Assembly (NCBI GenBank): GCA_018257865.1
Contig: JAEUBA010000061.1
Coordinates: forward strand, 1 to 64,000
DNA: 64,000 nt
Direction of reading: 5' to 3'
Source: Stereocaulon alpinum
Lineage: Eukaryota; Ascomycota; Lecanoromycetes; Lecanorales; Stereocaulaceae
This document shows positions 1 through 11,635 of this stretch, piece after piece (the first letter of the stretch is position 1; each line of letters starts with the position of its first letter). Below the pieces are notes generated by a model. It saw only the letters and a program-made list of their open reading frames with translations. It was not told the DNA's origin and did no database searches. The position numbers and the translations under genes are program-made.

Positions 1-125
1 GCAACCACGCGACGTCTCAACATCGTTCAACCTGCAATGCATTAGGGGAGACATCTCGGCTCTGAATAGGTATTCAGGTTCGTAGCCAGCACCGCGTACA
101 GGTGTGTCTCCATCGCTGGCCATCC
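1..125. other. GC-balanced flank outside the RIP block
   Basis: This short stretch keeps normal CA and TG dinucleotides, in contrast to everything from about 126 onward. No gene can be called in it. It marks the left edge of the degraded transposon block. Confidence 0.6.
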
Positions 126-479
126 TAGCTTTATATTAACTAAGAACTAGCAGCCTCTAATAAGGGCTTAAAAGTTAAATTATAAGTCCTTTTATAAATT
201 AGGGCTCTTACTATAGCTAGAGACTTTATTATAGCCTAAGAGTTTTCTAATAGCTCGTTAGACTCTATTTCCTTACTAACCTTAATCTTAAAGATCTTCT
301 TTTTTAACGCCTATTAGCTGCGCTTCTAGGGGTAGTTATTCGCCTAGTAGCTAATTTTACCGTAGTTATTATATAGCGAGTTAGCGGGTATCTTAGGGGA
401 AGCTAGTACTACTAGTATAGGAGATAGTAGATAAGGAAAGGTAGTTATACCTCTAAAGGTAACTTAGCGATTTATATAA

Positions 480-1180
480 GGGGTTAGAGGGGGTAAGGGG
501 ACTTACTAGCTCCTTATCTTTAAGATATTATAGGGGTTAGTATTTATTCCTATCTAAGGCCTATAAGCTATCTCCTTAGACCTAATATTTTATATTTCTC
601 GATCTAAGATAGCGAGGTACTTATCTAAGGTATTATAATCCTTAGCTATCTTATACTTTTCTATATAAACGCTTCTCTTTAAGGCGGGAGAGATTTTCTT
701 ATATAGATCCTTAAACTAACGCTTAGTACTAATCTTTCTAGTAGTCGCTAAGTAGGTAAACTTAACCCGAAAATTATTATAGTTTATAGATCCTATCTTA
801 AGCTTATAGTATATACTATAAGTAGACTAGACGTAGTTATAGTTAAAGAAACGCTAATTTAGTATATTTAGAATATTAGTAGCGTTATATATAGGAGATA
901 TATAAGTTAGGTCTATATATTAAAGGATTAGGGTTTTCGCCTCTCCTATAATATACTTATAGTATATAGAGACTTACTTAGCCCTATCTTAAAAGTTTAT
1001 AGGGTATTCCTCTATAAAGATCTTTATATCTATTTTCTATATATTATATTCGACTTCCCCTATATAGTTACTGAAGTAGGATTAAGGGTATTTAATTTTT
1101 AATAGTTCGATAGCTATCCCGCTAAGTATAGGCCTTAGGAGGTAGTAGTCTACTAATAGCTAGAGGTTAGTAATAAGAGA
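480..1180 (-). pseudogene. gag-like retrotransposon relic
   Basis: Reading the minus strand through the stops gives a charged, helix-forming polypeptide (for example the words FRVKFTYLATT, FKDLYKKISPAL and YNTLDKYLAILDREI, followed by a proline-rich segment). This resembles the capsid-like Gag of fungal LTR retrotransposons. No zinc knuckle or polymerase could be assigned next to it. Frame is broken by many TAG/TAA codons that are explicable as CAG or TGG changed by RIP. The family assignment rests on general resemblance only. Confidence 0.45.
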
Positions 1181-1452
1181 CCTTTATTAACGCTAGTTAT
1201 TAGAAGGTAGGTTTAGAGTAGAGGTAGCCTACTTAAATTAGAATTCTACTAAAGCTATTATAATAATAGTAGTAATAATAGCTTACTAAGCTAGGGTAAA
1301 GGTAGGTATTTAGTTAGCTATCCTATTACTTAATAGGGGAATAGTAACGGTATTTTCGGTAGGGGGATTATCCTTAATATCCCTAAAGATATCTTCTAAG
1401 CTTAAGTCCTCTAAGGCTTCTAGTTTAGAATTCTTAATTAATAGTAGAGGAT

Positions 1453-2474
1453 TATTACGATCCTAATCTAGGGGTCTTTAATACCTTACTAGTCCTTTGT
1501 TACTTACTAGTATTTATATACCTTAGCCTAGATTCAGCCTAAGTCTAGCTTAGATTCAGCCTAGGTTTAGCCTAGGTCTAACGCTAGCCCCTTTTAGCTT
1601 TAGCGTAGCGCTTAACTAGCGCTAGGGGTATTTAGGCCTATAAGCTCCTAAGCTCTTACTTCTTTTCTTCTTTATCCTATTTTTTAGATACTAAGCGTAG
1701 CCTATTAGCTAAATCCTAATATAAGGTGGTTTTCTTCAAAGCTACCTTCTCCTACGATCACCTCTAGGCGAGCCGTAACAAGGATCGTCGGGGTTAGAAG
1801 AGGAAGGTATAGGTACTAGGGATTAACTCCTTAAGGTAGATAGGAATCCTAGCCGGTTAGGGGGTACGCTTTAGCGTATACTCTTACGAGGTAGTATACG
1901 AGTATAGTAGTACGCGTATTATTAGAGTTTTTCGAGTATAGGTGTTAACGCGAAAGTAGTCGGGGGTTTTAAAAAAAATAGGGATCTAGCTTTCTCTAGG
2001 ATATACTAATTATTTAATTAGTAGGCACCTACTTATTAAGTAGGTAGTACTCTTTATTAATAGGCAGCTCGCTAAGCTTAGCCTTAGTCTAGAAGAACGG
2101 GTAAGATATAACGCTTTATAGCGGAGGGGGTATTAGTCCTATTTTATATTACAGCTCGCCTAAAGGTAATCGTAGGAGAAGGCAGCTTTAAAGAAAACTA
2201 CCTTATATTAGGATTTAGCTAATAGGCTACGCTTAGTATCTAGAAAATAGAATAAAGAAGAAAAGAAGTAAGAGCTTAGGAGCTTATAGGCCTAAATACC
2301 CCTAGCGCTAGTTAAGCGCTACGCTAAAGCTAAAAGGGGCTAGCGTTAGACTTAGGCTAAACCTAAGCTAAATCTAAGCCAGACCTAGGCCGAATCTAGG
2401 CTAAGGTATATAAATATTAGTAAGTAACAAAGGACTAGTAAGGTATTAAAGACCCCTAGATTAGGATCGTAATA
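1453..2474. repeat. Large inverted repeat, arms about 325 bp
   Basis: The left arm (about 1453-1777) is the reverse complement of the right arm (about 2149-2474), with about 370 bp between them. The outer ends are the word attacgatcc on the left and its complement ggatcgtaat on the right. The inner ends are around ctaggcgagc on the left and gctcgcc on the right. Mismatches between arms are mostly transitions, as expected if RIP hit the two arms independently. Each arm contains a degenerate internal tandem repeat of a 12-bp-like unit (cctaggtctagc type) near 1520-1590 and 2345-2405. It could be a TIR element or a foldback arrangement of two copies of one repeat. Confidence 0.75.
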
Positions 2475-2789
2475 GTTATACTTACTAATTATTTTATTAA
2501 ATACAAGTTAGTGCCCGTAATCTTTATAGAAGATTAATAATTTGAAAACCGGCTATATCTCGCTTATTTTATACTCGATTTAGAAAATTTACTAAGTAGA
2601 TTTAGAAAGTTCTCTATTTATAGTCTAAGCGGGCTTCTAATTCTAAGTAATAGCTATCTTAGACCTCTATACTAAGTAAAATCTAACCCCGAATTATACT
2701 AAAGAGTCGATTACCGCACCTTACGAGTTTAATATATAATTCTAAAGAGGCTTAGCGCCGTTCTAAGTAACTCCTACTAGCTATAACCG

Positions 2790-4240
2790 TCCTATAAGTA
2801 CTAGACCTATAGTAGTACCTACTTATAGACTAGGTTATTTATAAGCTTATACCTAATATACTTATCCGAATCCGGACTAATTATATATAGGTTCGACTCT
2901 ATAGTAACGCGCGAGTTACTAATATAGAATTATCTATAGGTAAACGCTAGACGGGACCGTAGGTTAAGTCCTATATACTTTATTAACTAGCCCTACGACT
3001 TATTAATAGTTATTACGAAGGCAGGGCGTATAGGGAACTACTTACGGGTAAATAGGGTAGGGATATACTTATTACTATCCTTAGGCTATAAAGGGATCTT
3101 ATATAAGACCACCTCGCTACTGTCGAAACTCCTACCTATAATATTACCCTTAAGGATATATCTCCTATATTTAGTAAGTAGAATACGGGTCCTATTATAG
3201 AGATAGAGTATATTAAGGTTCCTTATTAATATTACTAGCGTCCCTACCTTTAACTATAGCTTATATAGTAGCAGTAAGGGCTTATAGAATTTATTCTAGT
3301 ACTCGTTAGGGAATATCTCGTTTTCCTTAGGGTTTACCGCTTAATTAAAACTCTAGTATTTATAGTAGTTACCCCGTATACGGTTAAGAATATAGTTATT
3401 AACTCTCTAAATATCCTTATTTATAATAGCTAGAATTGCTCGTTTAGTTAGATAGCGCTGGTCTAGAAGATCTCTGCTAATAGCGGGGTAAATTTTATTA
3501 ATTAGTATATCTATAGTATTCCCTAGTAGGTGTCTATATTTCTAAGGAGACTTCTTATCCTTAGTAATTAGGTCGACTATATTACCTTTACTATTACTAA
3601 TATATAGGAGAGCTTCGGTAAATTCTGCTATTCGCTGCCTACCTTCTTCAGTAAGATCTTTATTACTTAGACGTATATTAGTAGTAAGCTGAAGAATAGT
3701 TACCTTATCCTAGAACGCCGCCTTCTAGATATAGGTATTAATAATAACGCCTGCAGTCCCCCTTAGGACTACTAGTAAGGTCTAATAGAAATCGCTATAA
3801 AAGTAAACAACCTTACTACTAAAGTAAGTCCTATTATTACCGCAAATATCCTATAAAGAACGGTTAACGTATTTAATAGTAAAACGACTTTATATAGGTA
3901 CTTTATCCTAAAAGATAATATAAGCCCGCTTAATTAACTCTATAAGATTAGTCCCTTTCTAAATACTATAACTAGATATACTCTTAGCGTCTAATAGGAT
4001 CTTAAATTACGAATAGGTAGTATATCTATTATCTAATAGGGTTATAGTAATACCTAAAGAGGCTATAGCTAAAGTAATATACTTCTAAAAATAAAGCTTC
4101 TTTAAAATAGTATTCTAGACTATAGTCTTCCTAGTACCGCTAGTGCTATTTAAAAAGAATAGTACGCCTATACTAAATTTATTATTCTTATTCTTATCTA
4201 CTATAGCTATAATCTTTTCGGCTACTAGGCGTTAGTTAGT
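2790..4240 (-). pseudogene. Helitron Pif1-type helicase domain, broken
   Basis: On the minus strand the Walker A region reads NSTSGTRKT (4124-4150), where functional helicases have GPGGTGKT. It is followed by ASLGITITLLDN (about 4065), FKILLD (about 4005), a DEVP-like box reading DKVP (about 3905), a Q-like segment, and the C-terminal motifs LKVGTLVILIRN (about 3250), FPIRPAFVITINKS (about 3030) and ISNSRVT (about 2925). This order is that of superfamily 1B Pif1 helicases fused to Helitron Rep. Stops and Gly-to-Ser/Arg changes are consistent with RIP. Confidence 0.8.
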
Positions 4241-5629
4241 ATTAAACTTCTACTATTTAACTTCTATATCTTCTAGTATAATATTATAAGATATCTCCTC
4301 GCGGAGTAGACGGTTCTAGATTCGCGATTTATATAGAAGATCGAATAGAATAATAACTAGCGGAAGGTTAAATAGCTTTAGGTTAAGGCTACTTTTAGTA
4401 GTAGACTAGTAGTCTAACTAGCCTAAAATTAAATATAGAGTATATTACTTAACTTAAAATACTAGGTTTCGTATACGTTCGTCCTTATAGCCCTAGAGGA
4501 TATCTATATAGTAGGCGAAATACTTATTTAATATATAGGTATAGTTGTCTAATATACTATTTTAATAGTTAGAATATATAGTCCGACTTAGATAGAGAAT
4601 ATAATTCGATTTAGTTAAATATAATCTAACTTAGATATAGAATATAGTCTAACTTAGATAGAAAAATAATAACTATAGTAATAAAAATAGATATATACCT
4701 TACTTTAAATTTCTCCTAAAGTGCTAAAGGGTCCTTTAGGTATAGTTCTAATAGAATAGTTATAAAAAGACCTTATAGTACTATTAGTAAGTAAAGAATC
4801 TTTACTTCCTCTAATACCTTAACGTAGTACTTATTATTCTCTACTAATCTAAGTCGAACATAGGTAACTTTATATATTAGAAGCTCGCTATTAATAGTCT
4901 GTAGATTATTAAATAATATTACCCCCTAATAGTAGGTAAGAAGGAGTTAGTAATAGTATAAATTACCCTACTTAGGACTAATTATATATATATATTTAAT
5001 TACCTCCCCCTTTTTATAAATATACTATATCCGTTTCCTCTTATCCTATATAAAATATATAGAAAATTCGTTATATAGGTAATTAAGGGGGTTCGTATCT
5101 AAAAGATATAGTTACCTATTCCTTCTCCTAAATAGTAGAGGCTAATTATTCTCTAAGGCTTCCTTTATAAGACGATTTATCTTAAAGAACTCTGTTAACT
5201 ATATCTTATATAATAAGTCCTTATTAAGAATAGTCTTAGTAGTCTCCCTATCTAGATTAACGCTAATCTACTACTCCTTAGGTAAATAAATCTACAGCCG
5301 TTTAATATAAAGCTTAATCCTACCTATACTAAACCTAAAGATCTTCCAGCAAGCTTCGGAGCTTTCTATCTAATAACTTTTAAAGAATTTAGTAACCTTA
5401 TTAACTAATAGAGGCTTTAGCCGTTACTACCCTAACAGTATAGGGTTCCCCTAAGGTACTATTATTAATTAAGTAATCGAAATATTTACCTAGTCTAGAC
5501 CTTTATAGATATACTTAAATAACTAAAATATAGACTTAATAGAGGCGCAGATCTTAATATTTAGATAAGTATAGTACTTCTTTAGAAGCTAGGGGTTATA
5601 AGGAATAACCTATTAGTTAGTATAGCCCT

Positions 5630-6200
5630 CCGAAGTAGGCTCTATATACGGGCGTCGATAATACGGGTATATTCCCTTAGGATCGAATAATAACTTATTA
5701 TAAATATCCTTAGGGAAGAACTTAGAGCACTAGTTCTTCTCTTTATCCTAGTAGATATTAGAGGCTAAGTAACAGCGATAGATTATATAAGTAGTTACTA
5801 ACTTATAAAGTACTAGGTCCTTCGTCTTATTAGGAATAACGGCCTAGACGGCGTTATTAATCTAAGAGATATATCTAATTTTATCCTCCTTACGAATAAT
5901 AAGAAGGATATAGGCGTACGGTAGACCTCGCTTTTAAAATTTAACTATATAGTAATAACTAATATAGACGCTTAAGATATATCTCTTAAAAAGATCTTTA
6001 AGAAGCTCCTAAAGCTTTATATTAAAAACTTATACCTATATATTATAAACCTCCGTCGTCGATAAACTAAGTCGAATAGAACGGCGGACGTTAGCCTAAT
6101 TCGGGTTATATATAAAAGTTATAAAGAAGGTAGGATTACCTTAATACTATACTACTATTAAAGCGTCCTCTATATCTACCTTTATAGCTTTAGGGCTACT
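5630..6200 (-). pseudogene. Helitron Rep (HUH endonuclease) core, broken
   Basis: Minus-strand reading gives GNPTFFITF...NPN (about 6150-6100) and then FQKRGLPYAYILLI (about 5940-5900). This is the signature of the Helitron replication initiator, normally FQKRGLPHAHIL. The two histidines of the HUH metal site are both tyrosine here (TAC and TAT codons at 5910-5918). That is what CAC/CAT to TAC/TAT by RIP would produce. The Rep nicks and joins single-stranded DNA during rolling-circle transposition. This copy cannot bind the metal. Confidence 0.8.
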
Positions 6201-8450
6201 AGCTATATTAGATAATAGAATAGTAACCTTACTACTAAGATCGCTAAGCCTTAGATTTAGATTACAGTATAGTTAATTAATTAAGCCTTTATAGCTAAGT
6301 ACCCGAATTTTATACTAATACTTAATATACTAATTCAGGTTATTCTATTTAATAGTAGTATAAGCGTTAGTAACGAAGTAGCTAAGGAGACTCTTAGAAT
6401 AGAGTAATTAAGAGAATCTACTATTATAGTACTATTATAGTATTAGTAGAAGAATTCTTTAAAATATTAAATCTTATAAGGTCTACCCCGCAGAGAAATC
6501 TTATTTTAAAAACTTAAAAATATAGAAAATATAATATAAACTCTTTAGCTATCGATTATTTTAATACCGTTTTAAGTAATATATTAATAGTTCTATAAAA
6601 ATTATATTTAGAACGAAATTCTTTTCTATATCTAGCTTACTTATATCAGCTAATATATATCTTCTATAACTATCGACGGCGATATCTATAGCTACTATAA
6701 TAAAGCGCTATATATCTAGTACTTATAGGGGTATTACTAAGATAGTAGAGGAGGGGGGCGGCGCTTTTTAGAAGAAAAATAATAGAAGATTATAATATCC
6801 TATATAAAGATAGTAAGTACTAGAAAAGATAATCTTACTAATATAAGGGTAGATATTTAAAAGATATAAATTAGGCTTACCTATAGCTAATAGCGATAGA
6901 TCTAACTCCTAGTAACCTATATAGACCCTCTATAACCTCTTAGTATAGCTTTATCTCTTTCTAGCTCTTCCTCCTTATCGCTATACTTAGGCTAGTCGGG
7001 GTCCTAATATATACTATAGTACTAAATAGTTCCCTACCTTATATTTAACCTATAGGTAGCGAGGAGATATCCTTTTAGGAGCCTATTATATCCCTATAGT
7101 AGTAGACTATTATACTAGCTCTATTCCCTATAAGGGAATAGTAGGATATACCGTAGGGGTATATAAGATAAGTACTATTTAGGGACCCTTATAAGGCCCC
7201 TACCTTTAACTTTAATACGAATATCTTATACAATACGTCCCTTCGCGCTGTTAGGAGGAGTAATTATAATATAGGCTACCTTACTAGATATAGGGTAATT
7301 ATATATACTATAATTAGCACGCCTAGGGTTATATTATATAATACGGACGTTTATAGTTTATAGAGGGTATTTTATCTTATTATCTAATAAGCGTTCCTAG
7401 TAAGTCTTAAAGCTTTATATATAGGGGTTAATATCTTAAAGAAGTCGCTAAAGAAGAAGTACTATATCCGTATTAATAGATCTTTTAACCTACCTAGTAT
7501 ATATTATATAGGTGTCTACTTAATCTTAACTATTATTAATAAAGTAGTACTAAGTATATTTCTTAGTAATACCTTCTTTAGGTAAAAGTAGACTAATAGC
7601 GTAATATATCCCCCCTTAGATCTTATATATAGTCTACTTAACCTAATAATCTATCTTATCTACGCCCTTACTAGTAAAAGAAAGTAGGTTATTATAGTTT
7701 AAGGCTCTCTTAATAAACGTAGTACTATAGGTAGTCCGTTTTATCTTATACTACCCTAGCTAATAAGGGTCTAGGATATAGTCCTAACTATCTAATATAT
7801 ATTCTACCTTATAAAATAGCTTATTTAACGCGAGAACTCAACGCTTAGGGTTACCTTTAGGTAGTTATTTAAGGAATTCGAAGTTAGGTAAGTTAGATAC
7901 TTAGATATTAATTATACTATTCTAATAATACTACTACTATTTAGTAGAAAGACGCTTACCCTTAAAAGAGAAGGCGTAGTAATAAGGATATTTATTAGTT
8001 AGATTAAAGAACTACGGTAATATAACATACTCTAGGAGATTAATATATACTTACGGTAGCTGAGTATATAGATATATATTAGGTAAGGTTCTACTACCCT
8101 TATCTATAGTATTATAGCGCTAATACGGTTAACGGCGATACTACTAACGTAGTATATATTCCTCGCTATTCTCCTATACCTACTAGGCGTATCTCTATTA
8201 CTAGCGGAGGTTATATTATAGTTTTAGTAGGGGTACTTCCTCTTTAAAAGAAGAATCTTAGTACTTAGGTAGGTTTAAATCCTCTAGATTATAAGGCGGT
8301 ATAACTACTTAGATAACTTATTAAATACCTAATTAGGTAGGGTAAGGCTATAGATAGGCGTTCTACTACTATAGTTAAATAATCTACCTCCTTTATATAT
8401 TTTATATTTCTACCTACTAACTTATAGTAAACTCCCTAGCTCTTATAGTA

Positions 8451-10239
8451 TTCTTAGAATATTTCTTTCTTCCCTAATTAGTTATCCCTTAGTTAATTAC
8501 GTTCTCTATAATATCTATAAGGGCCGTAGACGAATTCTAACGCTTTAGACGGTTTAGATATAAGGTAGGGATATTATTAATATATATTATAAAAGTAGGT
8601 ATCTAGCGCTACTAACGCGTAATAGTACGCTAATTATAAATACTATTATAAAGACTAAAGATACCTTATATCCCTAAAGCTATTAAATAGGGATAAGAGG
8701 TAATAGCGCTAAATATATATAAGTTACCTAAGTTTTTTTTTAAGAAGGGGCGCTAAGGTTAATACTTAATATTTATAACTAAGCTCTCGCTACCTATAAA
8801 ATATAGCGAGAACGCTTCTTTTACTTATAACTATTATGAAAATAGGCCGATTCTAAAAATTCTTAATACGTAAGCAAGCGTATACTTAGTTCTAAAACTT
8901 ATAAAATTATCTCGATATTATATAATATATATAGCGCGAGGTATTACTGCGAAGAAGTATATAGTATATTTAACTTTTAGTAGTTAAAGGCGCTAGGAAG
9001 GCGCTAGCTAAGAAAGGAAATATAGCTCTAAAGAGATATTAGGATTAGCTACAAGCGCGGAACTACTCCGAAAGTCGCGATATTCTATTATTATAAGAAA
9101 GATTCTAATTAATAGCTATAGCTTAGTTTTCTTTTCTAATTTCTTCTAGCCTTTCTTCTTTAGACGATTATCTTTACTAGACTAAAACTTAAACGGCTCC
9201 TATAATTATTACTATCCTTACTAGGGTACTAGCTCGGGATCTTTAATATAGGGATATTTATTTAGTCCTAATATCTCGCCGTAGTTTACTTTAGTAGATT
9301 TAGCCTTTAGCTAGTACTAGGATTCCAGTCCTATAGTATTAATACGTATAGAGTTAGCTCTTAGTACTATAAATAAGTTAATAGACGGGCTCGAAGGTAT
9401 ACGGAAAGTATATAAGCTCGCCGTACTTAATAACCCTTACGTTATAGGGAGAGGCGTATATAGGTATAGGTTCCTATTAAATTAGCTATATCCTATAGAG
9501 GTAAAGTTAACCTATAGGTTATCCCTAAATATAATTATTCTAAGGTATACTCTTTCCTATAATAGAAGTAGGACGGTTTTATATAACCTAGTACTATAGC
9601 CTATTACTCTATATCTAATATAAAGCTAGCTATCTTTTAAGAAGGACTATACTATCGTACTATTAATCTATAGGTTTTTAGACGTAGTACGGTCTAGTAG
9701 TTCTAGCTACTTAGGCCCTAGCTACCGCCTAAAATTCTTATTATAGTTTAGGTTACCCTAGTAAGGGAAGCGGGGTAAATCCTACCTAGCCGTAGTACCT
9801 ATATATAGTCCTATAATAGTCTTAAATCTTTCTAGAGGGAGTTTATTAAACTATATAGATCTCTCTAGCTATAGGAGACGTTTATTAAACTATATAATAT
9901 CCGGAGACTACTAGAATAGGGAGGTACTATTTAATTAGATAGCTACTTTCGTAGTATAGTATAAGGTAAAAAGTATATTAATCTTATACCTTAATATATT
10001 CTTTTCTACTAATACTTTATAGAATACTAGTGTGAAGGACTAGCACGCCGGCTTAGCACCGGCGGTAGTAGTATAAGAGACGTAGAGTAGCTGTAGGAGT
10101 AAAGGTATATTTATTACCCCCGTAGTAGTAGGAACTAATTCTTAAGGAACTTAGAATATCGGGGAATCTAGGATAGATATATATTCGCTAAGATCCTACC
10201 CCCTAATTATATTATATCACGTGAGCCGGCGGACCCTTG
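8451..10239. other. RIP-degraded sequence, not assignable
   Basis: The sequence remains TA-rich and stop-filled. Minus-strand read-through gives fragments such as NYGEILGLNKYPYIKDPELVP near 9300, which look like coding remnants of a transposon but match no family I can name. A segment at about 10028-10070 (gtgaaggactagcacgccgg and an inverted cggcttagcaccgg) and one at 10210-10240 still hold CA/TG and a CACGTG word, so they escaped RIP. Confidence 0.5.
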
Positions 10240-10890
10240 GCGTATATATAGGATAGAGTTTATAACTAGCTTATCTACCTTAAGTTCTTTATTAAGAAGT
10301 TTCTAGACTTTAATATTAGTACGTTAAGTCTCTTTAGTAGTATTATAGATATTCCTTAACGACCTATTATATAAAGCTACTCCTTAAGCTGCTTCCCTAC
10401 GAATAGTAGAGTCGGTAATACCCTTAATAAAAGCTTTTAGGATAGTATCTAATATTATAGACTCTATAAGTAAGAGACGAGGGCTGCTTATAGTACGGTC
10501 TTTAGCTCCTATACGCTATATAAGGTTTATAACTCGTTTATAGTACGACGATAGTAGCTTATCTAGGCGTTATTAGAGCTCTACTAACTTAATATTAAAT
10601 AGTACTAGGGTAACTTCTACTACCTTAGGTAGAAACCTCTTATATAGTAAGGATTTAAGGTTTTCGACGGTATATTAGGTCGGAGCTTCCTCTTTTAGAA
10701 GTTTAATAGTATTTAGGTAGCTCTCTACTTAGTCCTTAGCGTCTTTAACGAGTAGTATATCTAGTAACTTAAGGTATATCTTAGGAGGTATAGAGCTATT
10801 ATTATTCTTATATCTAGCTATTTTATAGTCGAATTTTATAAGCTATTAATATACTAATAGGCCTTTACTAAAGAAGGTTCCGTAGAACGT
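10240..10890 (-). pseudogene. gag-like retrotransposon relic
   Basis: Minus-strand reading through the stops yields a Gag-type helical polypeptide with the words LPPKIYLKLLDILLVKDAKD, VENLKSLLYKRFLPK, LSSYYKRVINLI and ILKAFIKGITDSTIRREAA. Such a LKxL...W/YxxLxxxF...L...SYYxR pattern is usual in the capsid region of fungal LTR retrotransposons. No reverse transcriptase was recognised downstream (lower coordinates), so the element seems truncated, perhaps by the neighbouring repeats. Confidence 0.55.
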
Positions 10891-11280
10891 AAAGGTAGGT
10901 CTATTCTACTTATAGGCTATTATAGCAGGTATAGAAGGGGTTAGGATAGGGTACTCTAGAGAGGAATAGTTAGAGATAGGTAATATTAAACTTAATAGCG
11001 ATAGTAGCCTCTATAGATTAGGATTTAAAAGTTAGTAATAAGTAATTAGTTCTTAATAGAGGTTTAGTAAAGCTAGTTTAAGGTTTATAGTAATAGAATT
11101 AATATATTATAATTAGTAGGGACTAAGTAAGTAAAAATTAAGGTAGTTAAGTAAATAAAAAAAAACTACTAATAGGCGTAAGCTACTGCGAGTACTTTAA
11201 ATAGGTATAAGAGTAATAAGATAAAAGACGGTCTATACGATTATAAAGTAACTATAGTATAACGATTAATCTTTAAGACT

Positions 11281-11635
11281 TAAAGTATCGCACCGTAGTC
11301 GCCAGATTTAAGTAGTAGCTCAGTGAGGTAGAAGAAGGATGGATTCTAGCAGGTAGGCAGTTCCGGCTACTTAAGCTATGAACTAATACTAATTAGGGCC
11401 GCACCTTCCTCGCCACTGCACCCTACCAATCAGTGTATCTGACGAGGCGAGTATACTAAATGCCCTGGATTGATAAAACAACACGTTAGCTAGGCCGACG
11501 GAAGGTCCGTAAGCTCTTCAATATCTATAACCCCCATTCACTCCACAACAGCCAAAGTCTGATCAATATTCACCCTACCCCCTGAAGTCTCATTGACCTC
11601 AGCTATTACATCTTTTAACCTTCTTGACCGCCACC
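11281..11635 (+). promoter_or_regulatory. Transition zone and RPT5 promoter
   Basis: Normal dinucleotide use returns at about 11281, so only about 350 bp separates the RIP block from the RPT5 start codon. A CCAAT word occurs at about 11427 and a pyrimidine/AC-rich leader precedes the start. I could not recognise a proteasome-type PACE element. The region must hold the core promoter and the 5' leader. Confidence 0.5.

Larger units (their letters stand above)
2780..8450 (-). mobile_element. RIP-inactivated Helitron (RepHel)
   Basis: On the minus strand, reading from about 8450 down to 2780 through the stops, a Helitron RepHel protein can be followed. First comes an N-terminal helitron-like region (words such as DINPY near 7430 and VAYIIITPPNSAKGRI near 7270-7210). 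Then come the rolling-circle Rep core with its HUH site, and a C-terminal Pif1-type helicase. The order and the roughly 5.6-kb length fit one complete element. The exact termini (5' TC, 3' hairpin plus CTRR) could not be fixed in the degraded sequence, so the true ends may lie outside these coordinates. The element is dead: tens of stops and altered catalytic residues. Confidence 0.8.
126..11280. mobile_element. RIP-degraded AT-rich transposon block
   Basis: About 11 kb of sequence made largely of TA-rich words. CpA and TpG are nearly missing, TpA is hugely over-represented, and stops (TAG, TAA) interrupt every frame. No open frame of 60 codons exists on either strand. This is the classic product of repeat-induced point mutation (C to T, preferring CpA) acting on repeats in an ascomycete. 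Conceptual translation that reads through the stops still recovers transposon proteins, listed separately. Both edges are abrupt (about 125 and 11280). Small islands that keep CA/TG remain at about 10028-10070 and 10210-10240. Confidence 0.9.

Noticed and set aside
10216..10260. Possible start of a gene at a CACGTG box inside the RIP block
   Set aside because: No open frame follows on either strand. The word is just un-mutated sequence.
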